Positions 12,295 to 25,148 are shown, numbered from the stretch's first letter. The stretch: 60,000 nt of DNA from Neocallimastix lanati (nom. inval.) (GCA_016946835.1 JACVTC010000039.1:1114001-1174000), one strand, 5' to 3'. Program-made: numbers and translations. The notes: generated by a model not told the origin, from the sequence alone.

Positions 12295-14797
12295 ATGTCT
12301 TTAAGTCTTAGTTCCTGTGTTAAGAAGTTAAGTCAAACTACACTTCCAAGAATTGCTCCAGTTGCCTTACGTACTGGTCTCAATGCTTCACTCCATTTAA
12401 ACAGATTATATTATACTGAAACTGAAAAACCAGCTGCACCAACTCCAGAAAAGCCAGCTGAAACTTCTACCCCACCCCCACCCCCACCCCCACCACAAGA
12501 ACCACCAAAGACTGAACAAAAAAAAAGTTACTATGAAGAATATGGTGCTCCAAAACAAAACAATAAACTTCGTTTAGGTGTCTGTGTTGGTTCTCTTGCC
12601 GCCCTCGGTGGTTACTATTTATACCAAGATTACAAAAAGAAGCCAAAGCTTGTTAAAATTCCAAGTGCTGAAGATGCTTTAAATAAATTCATTAGTAAAG
12701 ATGAAGCTTCCCTCTTTGTTAAGGGTAAGGTCTTCAACCGTGTTGATGTTGACACTGTTGCTCACAACAACCCAATCGAAGATGGTTTCTTAGCTGCTGA
12801 AGTTGAAGGCGGTTACTTATTTGGTGTTGCTGATGGTAATTTTAAAAAATAAATAAATTATTATTTTTCATATTATTATATATAAACTATAAACTATATA
12901 TATTATTATATACTATTATTTTTAATTTTTACTATAATCATATAATAAATCAATTCAAAAATTAAGTGTAAATTTAATAATCGAAATCTATAAATCATTT
13001 ACAATCAAAATAAAATAGTAAAGATAAACAACAATTTTAAATGAAAGAAAAAAAATAAATAAATATAAAACAAAAAGAAATTATTAATGAAAAAGACGAT
13101 AGTTTTTTGTTTATATAATTTTCAGAATAATAAGTATAATTCTTCATAATTTCTTCTAAAATATATCTATTATTTACGAAAGAAAAGGAAATATAAATAA
13201 CTATATATATATTTATAATCGTTGTAAATAATAAACAAAGAAAAATATTGGATATTGAATATAAAAATATTTATAAATCTTAAATTTAAATATAAAGTAA
13301 AAATTCAATAAAGTAAAAATAATTATTTCCGAGCTTAAAAATAGTAAATAAATAAAGAAAATTATTTAAAGAAATTTCAAGAAATAAAAACGTTTATTAT
13401 AATTAGTAAAATATTATAAAATAATAATCCAATAAATTAATTTATTTATATTTGTTCATCTATTGAATTGGCTTTAAACGTTATGGAGTTAAAACAAATT
13501 AAAATAGAATAATATATTTATATGTATATCAAATTTAAATATAAAATAAATACAAAGATCATTTATTAATAATATATAAATATATACATATAATATTTGA
13601 AATGAAAAAAAAAAAAGGTCATGGTGGTTCCCAATGTTCAAAGAACGTTGCAAAGTTTTTACCAGTTTACTTCAAGAATGCCTTAAAGGCTGAAACTGAA
13701 AGAGCCAACGACTTATGGATCTGGCAAAAACCAAGCAGAAAACAAATTGTTGCCAATGCTTTCAGAAGAGCATTCTTAGAACTTGATGAAGATCTTGTTA
13801 ACCTTGCTTTCAACACTATTGCTAACATAAAGAAGCCAGAAAGCTTAAAGTTATCCGAACAACAAAAGGTTCTTGACCTTATTCCAAGCAGTATAACTGG
13901 TTGCTCCGCTACTGTTGCTTTCATTGAAAATGATGATGTCTATGTTGCTAGTACTGGTAGTTCCCAAGCCTTCCTTAGCAAGGAACAAAAGAACAACTGG
14001 GAAGTTATTAATCTTATTGCTAAGCATGATATTAAGAACCCATATGAAACTAATTTATTAAGAAATGCTCATCCAAAAGAAGATGTTCTTGCTGAAGGTA
14101 GAATTTTAGGTATCTACAAGGATACTAGAGGTAAGCATCATTTAATGCATAAAATTTTCAAAAAATTTTTTTTCTTATTATAAATACTATCATTAAAAAT
14201 TATATAATTGATATAAAATCAAATTATTAATTATAAAATTGATATTGATATTTTATTTATATAAATCATAAATATTATGATATTTTTACTATTATTATAA
14301 TTTTAATTATTTTTGTTATTAACATAAATATAAAATATTAATATTTATAAATATGAAACTTAAATAAATAAATACAACAATCTATTATAATTATAATAAT
14401 AAAAATAGCTTTCGGTGATAGTTTATTAAAATGGAACAAGAATCAACGTACCCAAATTGAAAAGTACCTTTCTTCTATGGATAAGAAGTTCTTAGAACCA
14501 ATTGACAAGAAGATTGTTTCTCCACCATACATTACTGCTATGCCAGATGTTAGAGCCTTAAAGGTCAAGTCTAACGACAGATTCTTAGTTATTTCTTCCG
14601 AAGAAGTTGTCAAACAAATGGGTGAATCTAAGATTGCTTCTTGCATTGCTGAATACAAGCAAAACAAGGGTAAAAACAATGCTGCTACCCATGTTATGAA
14701 GAAAGCTTTCAACAAGAAGGTTGAAGAAGACATGGCCCTTATGGTCATTTTCTTCAACGGTAATGAAGAAGGAAAATCTACTTTACGTTACAACTAA
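12295..14797 (+). CDS. PPM-type protein phosphatase, pyruvate dehydrogenase phosphatase-like, motif-degenerate
   Basis: Exons 12295-12835, 13618-14130 and 14409-14797 give 480 residues. The first ~45 residues are basic, Ser/Leu-rich and free of acidic residues, like a mitochondrial or hydrogenosomal presequence. A Pro-rich linker and a hydrophobic segment (about 95-110) follow. The PPM core contains NNPIEDGFLAAEV with GYLFGVADGHGGSQCS (residues 158-187), TGCSATVAF near 274-282, AFGD at 352-355 and PPYITAMPDV near 390-399. This order and wording is closest to PDP, which dephosphorylates PDH E1-alpha. However the usual metal-binding ATDGLW block is replaced by ISSEEV (413-418), and the C-terminal D-N/D-x-T motif by EDMA (458-461). 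Activity may therefore be altered or lost. Codon use is rich in GGT, AAG, AAC and TTC, unlike neighbouring genes, suggesting high expression. Confidence 0.85.
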
Positions 14798-15318
14798 AAT
14801 GTTTGAAAAAAAATATATATATATATATATAATATATATAAATTAAATTTAAAAAAAAAAAAGACCAAAAAGAAAATATATATATTTAAATTATTTATTT
14901 TTGTATTAAATAAATGGCCAATAATTATAATAATTAAAAAAATAAATAAATAAATAAATAATATAGTAATTGTTTTTATTAATAGAAGATACGTTAAAAA
15001 AAATTATCCCAAATATTTATATATAGTTTTATGTATAATATATTTATAGCAGTATATTATATTAACAAACAACAATTATAATTGTAACAATAAATTTATA
15101 ATTGTTTTGCTGATTAACCATTTTTATTATATAAAAAATTGTTAAAGATAAAAAATATTATATTAGCCACTCGATTATCTTTTTTGAATAAAAAATAATA
15201 AAATTAAAATTAAAATTAAAATTAAAATAAAATAATAATAAATATATAAAAAAAAAAAAAAAAAAGGTAGTAAATAAAATAGTAATTAATGAAATTTTAA
15301 TTTGAAATTTATATATAT

Positions 15319-15354
<36 letters not shown>

Positions 15355-15710
15355 AAAAAGTTTTAATGATTATTAAAAAATAAAAATGTAAAATAATAAT
15401 TGTTATAATAATAATGATAATATGTTTTTACGAATAAAGAAAATAAAAATAAAAAGAAAAAGAAAAAAGAAATGAGGAAAGAGGAAATAAAAAATAAAAA
15501 ATAAAAAAAAAAAAAAAAAAAAAAAAAGGAAAGAAAGAAAAGGGAAAAAAAAAAAAATAAATAAATATTTTAAAATATATAGTAGATTTAATTTATTTAT
15601 TCTTTCTAAAGAAATAGATTAAAAGGATATTAAATTTTCAATTTTCTATCAAAAAAGTCCTATTTCACATTTAGTAGAAATTACTGAATACCTTATTTTT
15701 TTTTTTTTTT
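14798..15710. other. A/T-rich spacer
   Basis: Poly-A tracts (for example 15320-15351 and 15507-15527), TA repeats and purine-rich AAAG tracts. No gene is seen. The A tracts could be tails of older retroelement insertions but nothing coding precedes them. Confidence 0.55.
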
Positions 15711-16799
15711 TACTTCCAATGTGTACCGCCCTTTAAAGCATGGGGATATTAAGATAGTCACAACATTTCAGTATGATTTTGAATAGGTATTGTGATAAGT
15801 ATGGTGAAAGAATCTCAATATTGTTGTGGCGGACTTTTTGCGGATGATATTGTTTTAGTTGCTCCAACTAAACAAGCTCTTAAGAAAATTTTGAGTAAGG
15901 TTTATGAATGGGCTATTAAAAATGAAATGACTTTTGGAATTAATAAGTGTGCTACTCTTGTTGTCAAACCAATTAACTTTGTTAAACCGATAAACTTCGA
16001 AGATCGATCTTTCTTTATTGGTAGTATAGTATTTCCATTAAAAGAAAAATAGTCTCAGAAGATTGCCCTAAATGTTACCCATGTTGTGGTGTTAATGTAC
16101 CTAGTTTTTCTCACTGGATCTTTTCCTATAAAGAATTGGAAAATTACAGAAATAAATTTTTACCTTTTCTAGATGATCTCTTTTTAAGTTTGCAATGATA
16201 ACTGAACAAAAATCCTTGGATGTTTCTTTAGATTCAGAAATGGATTATGATTATAATATTTATTATTTTATATTGAGTGCTCTTCTTGGTGGGCGTTCAA
16301 TATATGAAAAAATAAAACTTAATGATGGGGAATAAAGACAATTAGTTGACAATATTTTTAAACAAAGTTCAACTTCGTCGATTATTCCGTATTTTGTGGG
16401 GATTGCGAAGTTTCTAACAAACGTAATACCATTAATTTGTCGATCTTTCAGATTGATGATGAATTGGTATTCCGTTGAATCTATTGAATCTACTGTTGCT
16501 AAAAGCGTCGACGTAGAAATGATAAGGACATGGATTTTCACCTCCTGGTCTCCAGGTGAAAGATCTGATACAGATTCGGTTGATAATACTAATACTGAAA
16601 TTTATTACTCGCAATAATGCACGTGTTGTTATCATCGATGAATGGGAAAAAATTAGAAACTATTGCTTCTAACGCACTTTTATAATTTTATAATATATAA
16701 TATTTTATTTCATGTATTTTATTTGTTATTTTTTCATTTAAATCATGTAATTATATTATAATTATAAATTAAATAAAGTTATTATTCTACAAGTCTAAA

Positions 16800-16838
<39 letters not shown>
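15711..16838 (+). mobile_element. 5'-truncated, decayed LINE (non-LTR) retroelement with A tail
   Basis: Fragments of one element occur in order on the plus strand. FSMILNRYCDKYGERIS (about 15763-15815) is followed in another frame by CCGGLFADDIVLVAP, the reverse-transcriptase FADD catalytic box, and NEMTFGINKCATLVVKP (to about 15985). After a stop and an apparent internal deletion near 16052 come a Cys-rich stretch with VPSFSHWIFSYKELENYRNK (about 16062-16190), then LLGGRSIYEKIKL (about 16280-16325) and KFLTNVIPLICRSF (about 16410-16455), the usual C-terminal region of such elements. There are frameshifts and stops, so it is dead. It ends in an A/T-rich 3' segment and a run of 37 A (16802-16838), a typical LINE tail. 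The 5' end is approximate and no target-site duplication is obvious. Confidence 0.85.
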
Positions 16839-16840
<2 letters not shown>

Positions 16841-16999
16841 GATTATTGATTTTTATCCACTAGACATTTTTATTTATAAGACAAATGAGAAGAAATTTTG
16901 AAATGAAGTTTCAAATAATTATTTTAATTTAGGAGATATTAATGAATAGGATTAGGAGTTAAAATTCCTTTTATTCTTCTTCAAAAATAATAAAATAGT

Positions 17000-17035
<36 letters not shown>

Positions 17036-17054
17036 TATAAAATTTCATAAAAAA

Positions 17055-17100
<46 letters not shown>

Positions 17101-17801
17101 GAATAAATTCTTTAACTAAATAGTAATAAATAAAATATTGATTAATAATTTAATTTAATAAAAAAAAAAAAAAAAAGAAAAGAAAAAGAAAAAAAAAACT
17201 TTATGTTATATGTAGCATAAAATGTAAAATGTAGTCATACATATACCTACAATATTTAACAATATATATATTGAAAAACATATATATAATACATATCCTT
17301 TAACCATCTTCAATGATTTTTATTGAAACTTCAACACAATTTTTAATTTAAATATATATATATTTATTATTTATTTTTTTTTTTTTTTTACTTTTTTTTT
17401 TTTTTTTTATTTTGATTAGTTTTATTTATTTATAAAGCTATTTATGTTTTAGATATTAATCATTTCATCCTATTTTTTTTTTTTTTTTTTTTTTACATAA
17501 TTCTTATTTTAAATATAAATACATATATATATTATATAATTTTTTTTTTCTATACAATTTTTATTTTAAATATATATATATATATATATATTTAATTATA
17601 TATTACATCAATTCGTATTATTATTATTATTATTATTATTATATAATTATTTATTACAAATTATTTATAATTTATTTTGAATAATATTTTTTTTTTTTTT
17701 TTTTTGATTTTAAAGTTATTTTATTACATTATACTTTTTTTTTTTAATTTACTTTTTTTTTTTATAATAAAATAAAAAAAAAAAAAATAATAATAATATA
17801 A
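16839..17801. other. T-rich spacer downstream of VPS27
   Basis: It lies beyond the 3' end of the minus-strand VPS27 gene. It has TTTA repeats at about 16997-17034, a 43-base T run at 17057-17099 and several more T runs. No gene is visible. Confidence 0.6.
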
Positions 17802-18522
17802 TTATAATTCTATTAAAGGCTTTTCTTCTACTGGCTCTGGTGGCGGAGCCTGTTGAATTGTGGCTGGTGGTGGAGCCATATCATATAGAGGTTGAGCATC
17901 TGTTGGTACAGCATTAGGTTGCATACCTAAATAAGGAGGTTGTTGAGACATATAGGGCATACCATGAATACCATAGTAGGGTGGTATACTTTGTTTATTA
18001 ATTGTTGGTATATCTTGTGGAACTTGTTGCAATGGTTGATTTGGTGGTGGTGGTAATTCTTGACCTGTAATTGATGATTGCGATTGTGACTGTACTGGTG
18101 TTTGACTATAGTTTATTGTTGATGGTGGAGCTGTAGACGGTGGAACGTTAGGATGAGTAGAATAAGATAGGTATTGATTTAAATATGTAGATGGAGGTTG
18201 AGAATCATGAATAGCTGGAGCTTGATCTGGTGGAACCATACTATTAGGTGGAAGACTATATGGATTATAAGCATATTGTTGTTGTTGTTGTTGTGTTTGT
18301 GGTTGTAATGGAGCAGCATTTGAAGGATATAATAATGAAGAATATGAACCACCAGGACGAGCTGCGTCTAAACGTTGTGATAAAATTTGATCATACAAAT
18401 GAGTAGCTAATACTAATTTTTCATGAATATCATTAAATTTCTTATATTTTTCTTCATAATAATTCTTATTCTTCATAATCTTCGGATGAAGAGATGATAT
18501 TTGTACATGTAATGCCTATTTC

Positions 18523-18593
<71 letters not shown>

Positions 18594-19983
18594 TAATAAT
18601 AATAATAATTTATTATGTAATTATTTATTATTTAGTCATATATTATATAATATTTATTATTTAATTATATATTATTTATTATTTATTATTAATTATTATT
18701 TATAACAATACTTACTTGAACCTGTGGATCATTAAGATCTTGAAATCCTTTAATTGGTACTTCAGCATTAATTTTCCCCATAAGTTGAGAAAAGAGTTTG
18801 ATATTTTCAATTTCAGTTGTTAATAATTCATCCGGATTAGTTGAAATAATATTATTATCATTGACACCACTGAAATTACTATTATTATTACTATTTTTAT
18901 TATTATTATTATTAGAACTAGTATTGTCTGAAATATTTATATCTTTTAATGATTCTTCAATAGCCTTTCTCATTTGTTCTTCTTCTTCATCACTATTTTC
19001 TGGGCCTTCTTCAGATATTAAAATCTTCTTTCTATTATTATTGCTAATATAATTGTTTTGATTGGTGTTATTATTTTCAGCTTCTTTAAGAGAAAGTTCA
19101 ATAGCACGTCTTATATCTTCTTCTTCTTGACTAGAAGTTGTTTCATTATGATTTGAAGAACCATAATTATCTATATTTATATAATTATTACCACCATAGA
19201 AATTGTTATCATTTAAGTTAGAATTATCGCCTTGATTTGATTGATTTGGTGTATTATAAGATGAATTGTTCAACTTATAATAACAGGATTCACATACTCT
19301 AACTGAATCGGTAATTCCAAGTTTAGGTAATGGAATTCTTTTATTACAGCAATCGTTACAAAATGTATCACCACAGTTTCTGCAATGATGCTTACGATTA
19401 AAAGTAGTAAAACTAATACGACATCTCATACAAACACTACTATCAGACCATTCCGGTGCCTTATTATTAAGAATAAAGATTTATATAATAATAATAACAG
19501 TAAATAACAAATAATAATAATAATAATATAAAAAGAAAAAAAAAATTATAATATATCAAATAAAATATTAATAATTATTTATATATAATATATAATAATT
19601 AATAAGAATAAGAATATAGTTAGAATTTATTAGAAACATAAAAAAAATACTGAAAAAAAAAAAAAAAAAAAAAAAAAAGAAATATTAAAAAAAATTACAG
19701 TTTCAGTATCAATTAAAGCTCCAGAAACCTCAGATGAGTTATAAGCTGGGAAACGATAGCCTAATACAATATATACGTTTTGCATATTAATATTTTTAAC
19801 TTTAAATAATTAATAATAATAAAATTTGAATATTTTACCTTCTCTCTTTAATTCATTATAAACACTTGGTAAATAATATAAATCTGGTTTAGTTCTAAAA
19901 GCAATTGCCCAATTTTGGAAATAAGTTAAAGCTACTTTCTTAAGTTCTGGATTTGTTAAACTCTTAATTTAAGAATTATAATT

Positions 19984-20014
<31 letters not shown>

Positions 20015-20793
20015 AAAATTAAAATAAAATTAAAATAAAATTAAAAATAAAAATAAAAAATAAAATAATAAAGAATAGAATTCAAATAAATATTTTAATA
20101 AATGATAGTGTAAATTTAATAATTTATATATCTACTTACAGAACGAATAATTGTGGCCATGGAATCTACAATTTCCTTTTGAGAAACTTTAGCTAAAAAG
20201 TGATTACCACTATTTTTAATACAGCAATCCAATAACTTTATAAATAAGAAAAGTATTATCAGGAGTAAAAATAATGAAAAAAAAAAATAAAATTATAATA
20301 ATTATTTCAATAATAATAATATAATAATAATATAAATGTTATCAATTTAATAAAAAAATTATAATTAGAAATATAGCAAATTAATTATATGGAAAAAATA
20401 AAAGTAATAAAAATAATAAATTAAATATTTTACTTTGATTGTCAATAATTGAACATTTGGATTACTATTGTCAAGTTTTTTTTTCATTGCATTAACAGCT
20501 TCATCTGCTTTAATTTTTTTACTTTTAATTAAATCTGCAATATCTAAATTTAAAACAATATCCTCTTCTGCACCAGGTATATTTTCAGAAGTTGCTCTTT
20601 CTATAATATAAAAGATTTTATTTTAAATATTTTAGAAAATATTTATGTAGATATAAATTTATTTAATATTATTAATATATAATAAATATTTATCATTAAC
20701 ATTAATTCTTTTCAAAATATATATTTATCATATCTATTTAAAAGTAAATTTACCGAGCATATCATAAAATGGATTACTTGAAAAAAATGACAT
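17802..20793 (-). CDS. VPS27: VPS27/HRS, ESCRT-0 subunit (VHS, FYVE, UIM)
   Basis: Seven minus-strand exons (20754-20793, 20434-20600, 20140-20235, 19839-19962, 19699-19760, 18716-19459, 17802-18515) join to 648 residues. Residues ~10-145 are a VHS domain (ERATSENIPG, LLDCCIKNSGNHFLAKVSQ, NWAIAFRTKPDL). Residues 167-225 are a complete FYVE finger: W-x-x-D, RKHHCR and RVC motifs plus eight zinc Cys/His positions. Two ubiquitin-interacting motifs follow, EEEDIRRAIELSLKEAE (275-291) and one ending RKAIEESLKD (to about 336). Then come a GAT-like helical segment (LHPKIMKNKNYYEEK) and a Pro/Gln-rich tail ending PLIEL, a clathrin-box-like C-terminus as in yeast Vps27. It binds endosomal PI3P and ubiquitinated cargo to start multivesicular-body sorting. 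All domains are intact; the Asn-rich insert between the UIMs is lineage-typical. Confidence 0.95.
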
Positions 20794-23186
20794 TTTCAGT
20801 CCCCCTAAAAAAGAAAAAAAAAATATTAAATTTAAAAATTGGAGAATTTATAAATATACTTTCAATTAGAATGGAATTCTATTCTATATATTTGTTTTTT
20901 TAATTTTTATACTTCGTTTTTTTTTATACCTTTTTATTTTATTTTTTACTCTTATTTATAAAAGTTTTATTTTTAATTTTGTTTTTTTACTTCTACTAAA
21001 ATACATTTATTGGTTATTGAAAATAAATTAAAATATATACAATAATATTAAATAAAAAAAAAAAAATAACATTATTATTTCCAAATGTTACTTGTATTAA
21101 CTGTATATTTTTTATTTAAAATTATATATTACTCATGATTAAATACTGTTATGTCATACCTTTTTTTGTTGTTATACTTTTCTTTACCTATTATTACTTC
21201 TTTTTTTTCTTAACTTTCTAATACTTCTATTTTGTTTTATTTATTTATTGTTTTTTTTTTTACTAATGTTTTTAAATTTAATATTTCTAAAAGTTTTTAT
21301 TAATTTTTTTATAAAAAAAAACAAATATAAAATAAAAAATAAGAAAAAAGAAGAACTGAAAGTAAAAAATATTTATATTATATATTATTATTAATTTTTA
21401 TTAATTATTAATAATTATTATTAATACAATATTATTATGATTATAAAGAATATTAAAAATAAAAAATAACAAATTATGATAAATAATATTTTTTATTTTA
21501 TACATTTTTATATTTTTAATATATATTAAACATTTTATTTGATAATTAAATCCAAACTTTAAATTATAATAAAATTATTCAGAGAATATCATTATTAAAA
21601 GGATAATTAAATTATATTTTATTCTAATATTTTTATAATTAATTTAATTAAGTAATTTAAATTTATACAAAGAAAAATTTTTCATTCCATAATATATTTA
21701 TTTATTTATTTATTTATTAATTAATTAATAAATTAAATTATTTATTTTATTTATTTATTCATTCACTTACTCATTTATTAATTAATAAAACTAGTCAATT
21801 AGCAATAGTTTAACTTATTAATTTAGTTAATAAGTTAATACAGATATAATAATAAATATTTTAAATATAAATATTTAAAATATAAAGTTAAAATAGTCAA
21901 ATTGCCAATCAAATTATTCATATATAATAATTTTATATTTACACTTTTATTATATTTAAATTTCAATACTCTCAAGAAGTTTTATCAAGCAATATATAAA
22001 ATTTTCTAATATATTCATGCATTAATAAAAATATTTATAATATTATCTTATCGTTATTATTCTATAATTTAGAGTGTAGCATTTGAATATTACTTACATT
22101 TGTTGTTATTATTAATATTATTATTAGTATTATTACTATTATTATAAGTAAAGTAAATAAGTGTTATTATATGTCATTATTATAATTAACATATATCAGT
22201 TGTTATGTAGGTTGTTAGTATGTATCTTTTATTAATTATTACTTTTAATTAAACATTTGGTAGTACAATAATTACAAAATTAAGAGTTTAATTCAGCTAA
22301 TTAATGACAAAAATAATAAAAAATAAAAAAGTTAAGGATTAAAATATAATCAAAAATGAAATATTAAATATAAAATTAATCATAGTATCCAATTAAACAA
22401 ACATTGTTTTTTTTATATAACAAAAAAAAAAAAAAAAAAATAATAAAATAAATTTTAAAATAAAAATAAAAAAGAATCTCTTTATAATGGTACAATTATT
22501 CGTTAACTCTTTCACTTTTAATGATAAATGATGGAAATTATATTTATATTATTTTTATTTCTTGTTATTTTGCATTTACTTAATCGAACAATATAACAAA
22601 TTTCATTATAGGTTGATCTTTTTTATAATTATAATCATTACTGAAATATATTCACTTATTAAAACATTCAATTTATATATTCAATTTATACATAGTATAT
22701 TATATACACCAATTCTTAAATTAGGTAATTATATGATTTTATTTTTTGCTAAAAAAATAGCTTATTAATATATTTATTAGGTTATATCAAATTGTGTTTT
22801 AATGAATTGTAATATAAAATTTTAAAATTTAAAAAAAAAAAAAAAATAAAATTAAAAATGATTTAATATAAATAAATGAATAAATATGGAAAATAATATT
22901 AATTATTATGAATTAAATAATGAATCTATGTTTAATTTATAAATTAATAAAGAAAAAAAAAATAACTTCATAAATAAATATTATATAATATAAATGAAAC
23001 ATTATATAGAAACTTTAAAAAAATAAAAAATTTAGTAATAAAATATTCTATTATATATATATAAATTATATATTTATTTGAATCATTACTATTTGTGTTT
23101 TTGTTGCTCACATTGATTGAGCAATTATCAATTATATATTTCCATTTATTATTTTTTATTCCAAAAGTATTTCCTCTTTCTTAAAA
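20794..23186. other. A/T-rich spacer, VPS27 promoter side
   Basis: 2.4 kb between the VPS27 start and the fibrillarin 3' end. Only A/T runs, TTTA repeats (21698-21725) and short inverted TTAAT motifs are present. An open frame at 22562-22768 lacks an ATG start and any family resemblance, so I do not call it. Confidence 0.55.
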
Positions 23187-25148
23187 TTACTTTTTAGATT
23201 TAGGTCTGTATTCACCAACAACAATAGCATGATCTCTTTCATATGGCTCTAATGTTAATTGTTCACGTGGTTTAATTTTTTCACTTTGGAGCTTCTTAAC
23301 TTCACTAGCGAATACCTTAGCTGGTTCCATTGTAGAATCAATACAACTAGCCTATAACATTAAATTTTTTCAAATATACATTTTATAAGTATTAACCATT
23401 TATATCTATAATAAAAATTTTATTTTTTAATAACTATAATTAATAGCTTCTTTATATACAAAATTTACCTTTATAGAAATAACAATATGTCCGCCTATCT
23501 TACAGAACATATGAGCATTCATTGCAATAATTCTTGCTTGATCTGGTTGAGCAACATCAGCAAAAACGACATCAACCATTGGAACAAGCATTCTATACTT
23601 TTGTGGATAACGAGCATCTTCAATAATTGGAATAACATTTGTACGCTTTTTAGCAACATTAATTAGTTCTCTACCAACACGGAGAGAGAATTCTACAGCA
23701 TATACATTACCAGTCTTTTTTTATTTATAATAAAATTATTAGTTCGTAATGATTATAATAAAATAAATAAGTTTTAAATATATTTTTACTTACTGGACCA
23801 ACAATATCTGCAACATGAGAAACAGTAGTACCAGACGCGCCACCAAGATATAATACCTTAGCTCCTGGTTTAATATAAATATTATCAAGACCACCTAAAA
23901 TACCAGCAGCAATCTTTGATCTGAATGGATTCCAAACACGGTATTCAGTTTTAGTACCATCAGCATTCTATTAATATATTTAATATATAAGATTACAATT
24001 CATTTTTTTAATGCTTTATACATTTACTTTTTAAACTTACATCAACAGATATTCTCTTTTCACCATAGACACTTTCTCCTGGAACAAGGTTCTTTGTAAC
24101 TAAAAGATCTTCCTTTCCTCTGGCAATAAAAACACCTTCATGTCTGTGTGGTTCTATAACAACCTTTGCTGATCCCTTAGTACGACCACCCTTTGGTCCT
24201 CCACGACCACCGCGACCTCCTCCACGAGCTCCACCACGAGCTCCACCGCGACCTCCTTTAAAACCACCACGACCACCGCCACGGCCTATATTGAAAATTA
24301 ATAATTTATATATTTTAGATAAATTAAATTATTTTTAAATTTCATTTAGAATTTTATTTATTTTTAATTTTTTTATTATAAAATATAAGTAAAATTCTAA
24401 AATTTCCTTTATAGTAATATTTTTTTTTCAATAATCTTCCTTTTACCTCCAAAACCACCACGATTTCCACCGCGGCCACCACCACGACCACCTTTGAATC
24501 CTCCTCTTTTATTATCACCTATTCAAATTAAAAATTCATTTTATTAAAATTAATAAATCTGAATAAATTTTAATTTATAAAATTTTAATTTTTAACTTGG
24601 AGCAAATTATACTTAATGATTTTCTATATATTAATTTATTAAGTAAAATTTTAAAAAAACGAGATTTTTATCAACACATTTTATTATTTTTAATATTTAA
24701 ATATAAATTTGGTTATATATAAAACTCATTCTTAATTTTTTATCAATAGTAATATTTGTTTTAATTAATTTATTATGTAAAATTTTAAAAAAACGAGATT
24801 TTTATTAATACATTTTATTATTTTTAATATTTAAATATTAATTTGGTTATATATAAAACTTATTCTTGAATTTGATACTACTATTGATAAAAAATTAAGA
24901 ATAGTAGTATCAAATTCATGATATTATATCTATTACATTAATTGCTTTATGATCTGAATATAATTTCAAATTTTACTGTTTTAAATACATATGTTTTGAA
25001 TTATTAAATTTACTTCTTTTGAAAAAAATGACATAACTATAAAGTTATTTTAATACAATATATATTCCCTTATTTTTATTAAATTGCTCCAAATATTAAA
25101 TTTTATTCAATATATTTAATAACTTTTCAAATTTTTACCAAAACCCAT
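23187..25148 (-). CDS. NOP1: Fibrillarin, box C/D snoRNP 2'-O-methyltransferase
   Basis: Six minus-strand exons join in phase to 303 residues: 25139-25148, 24447-24518, 24041-24285, 23794-23967, 23469-23714 and 23187-23351. The N-terminus is a Gly/Arg-rich (GAR) domain (repeated RGG, RGGF, GGARGG) that spans exons 2-3. The methyltransferase core follows, with [40 protein letters not shown] (SAM-binding motif I), [37 protein letters not shown] and [20 protein letters not shown], all diagnostic. It methylates rRNA in the nucleolus, guided by box C/D snoRNAs. The first exon is only ATG GGT TTT G, chosen because it supplies a start codon, the right phase and a GT donor, and M-G-F-G-G matches the usual GAR start. 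It is separated from exon 2 by a 620-bp intron holding a duplication and a hairpin. The core is certain; exon 1 is probable. Confidence 0.95.
24631..24867. repeat. 103-bp direct duplication in fibrillarin intron 1
   Basis: The segments 24631-24733 and 24765-24867 align without gaps over 103 bp with five mismatches by eye. Both contain the block AAAAAAACGAGATTTTTAT and end in ATTCTT. They lie inside the first intron of fibrillarin, 31 bp apart. Confidence 0.9.
24868..24917. repeat. 18-bp perfect inverted repeat (hairpin) in fibrillarin intron 1
   Basis: GAATTTGATACTACTATT (24868-24885) is the exact reverse complement of 24900-24917, with a 14-base loop. It abuts the second copy of the 103-bp duplication. 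Bases 24879-24902 are also the reverse complement of 24728-24751 at the end of the first copy, so two alternative foldbacks are possible. Confidence 0.9.

Noticed and set aside
22562-22768. 68-residue hydrophobic frame
   Set aside because: No ATG at the start, composition expected of A/T-rich spacer, and no splice partner found.
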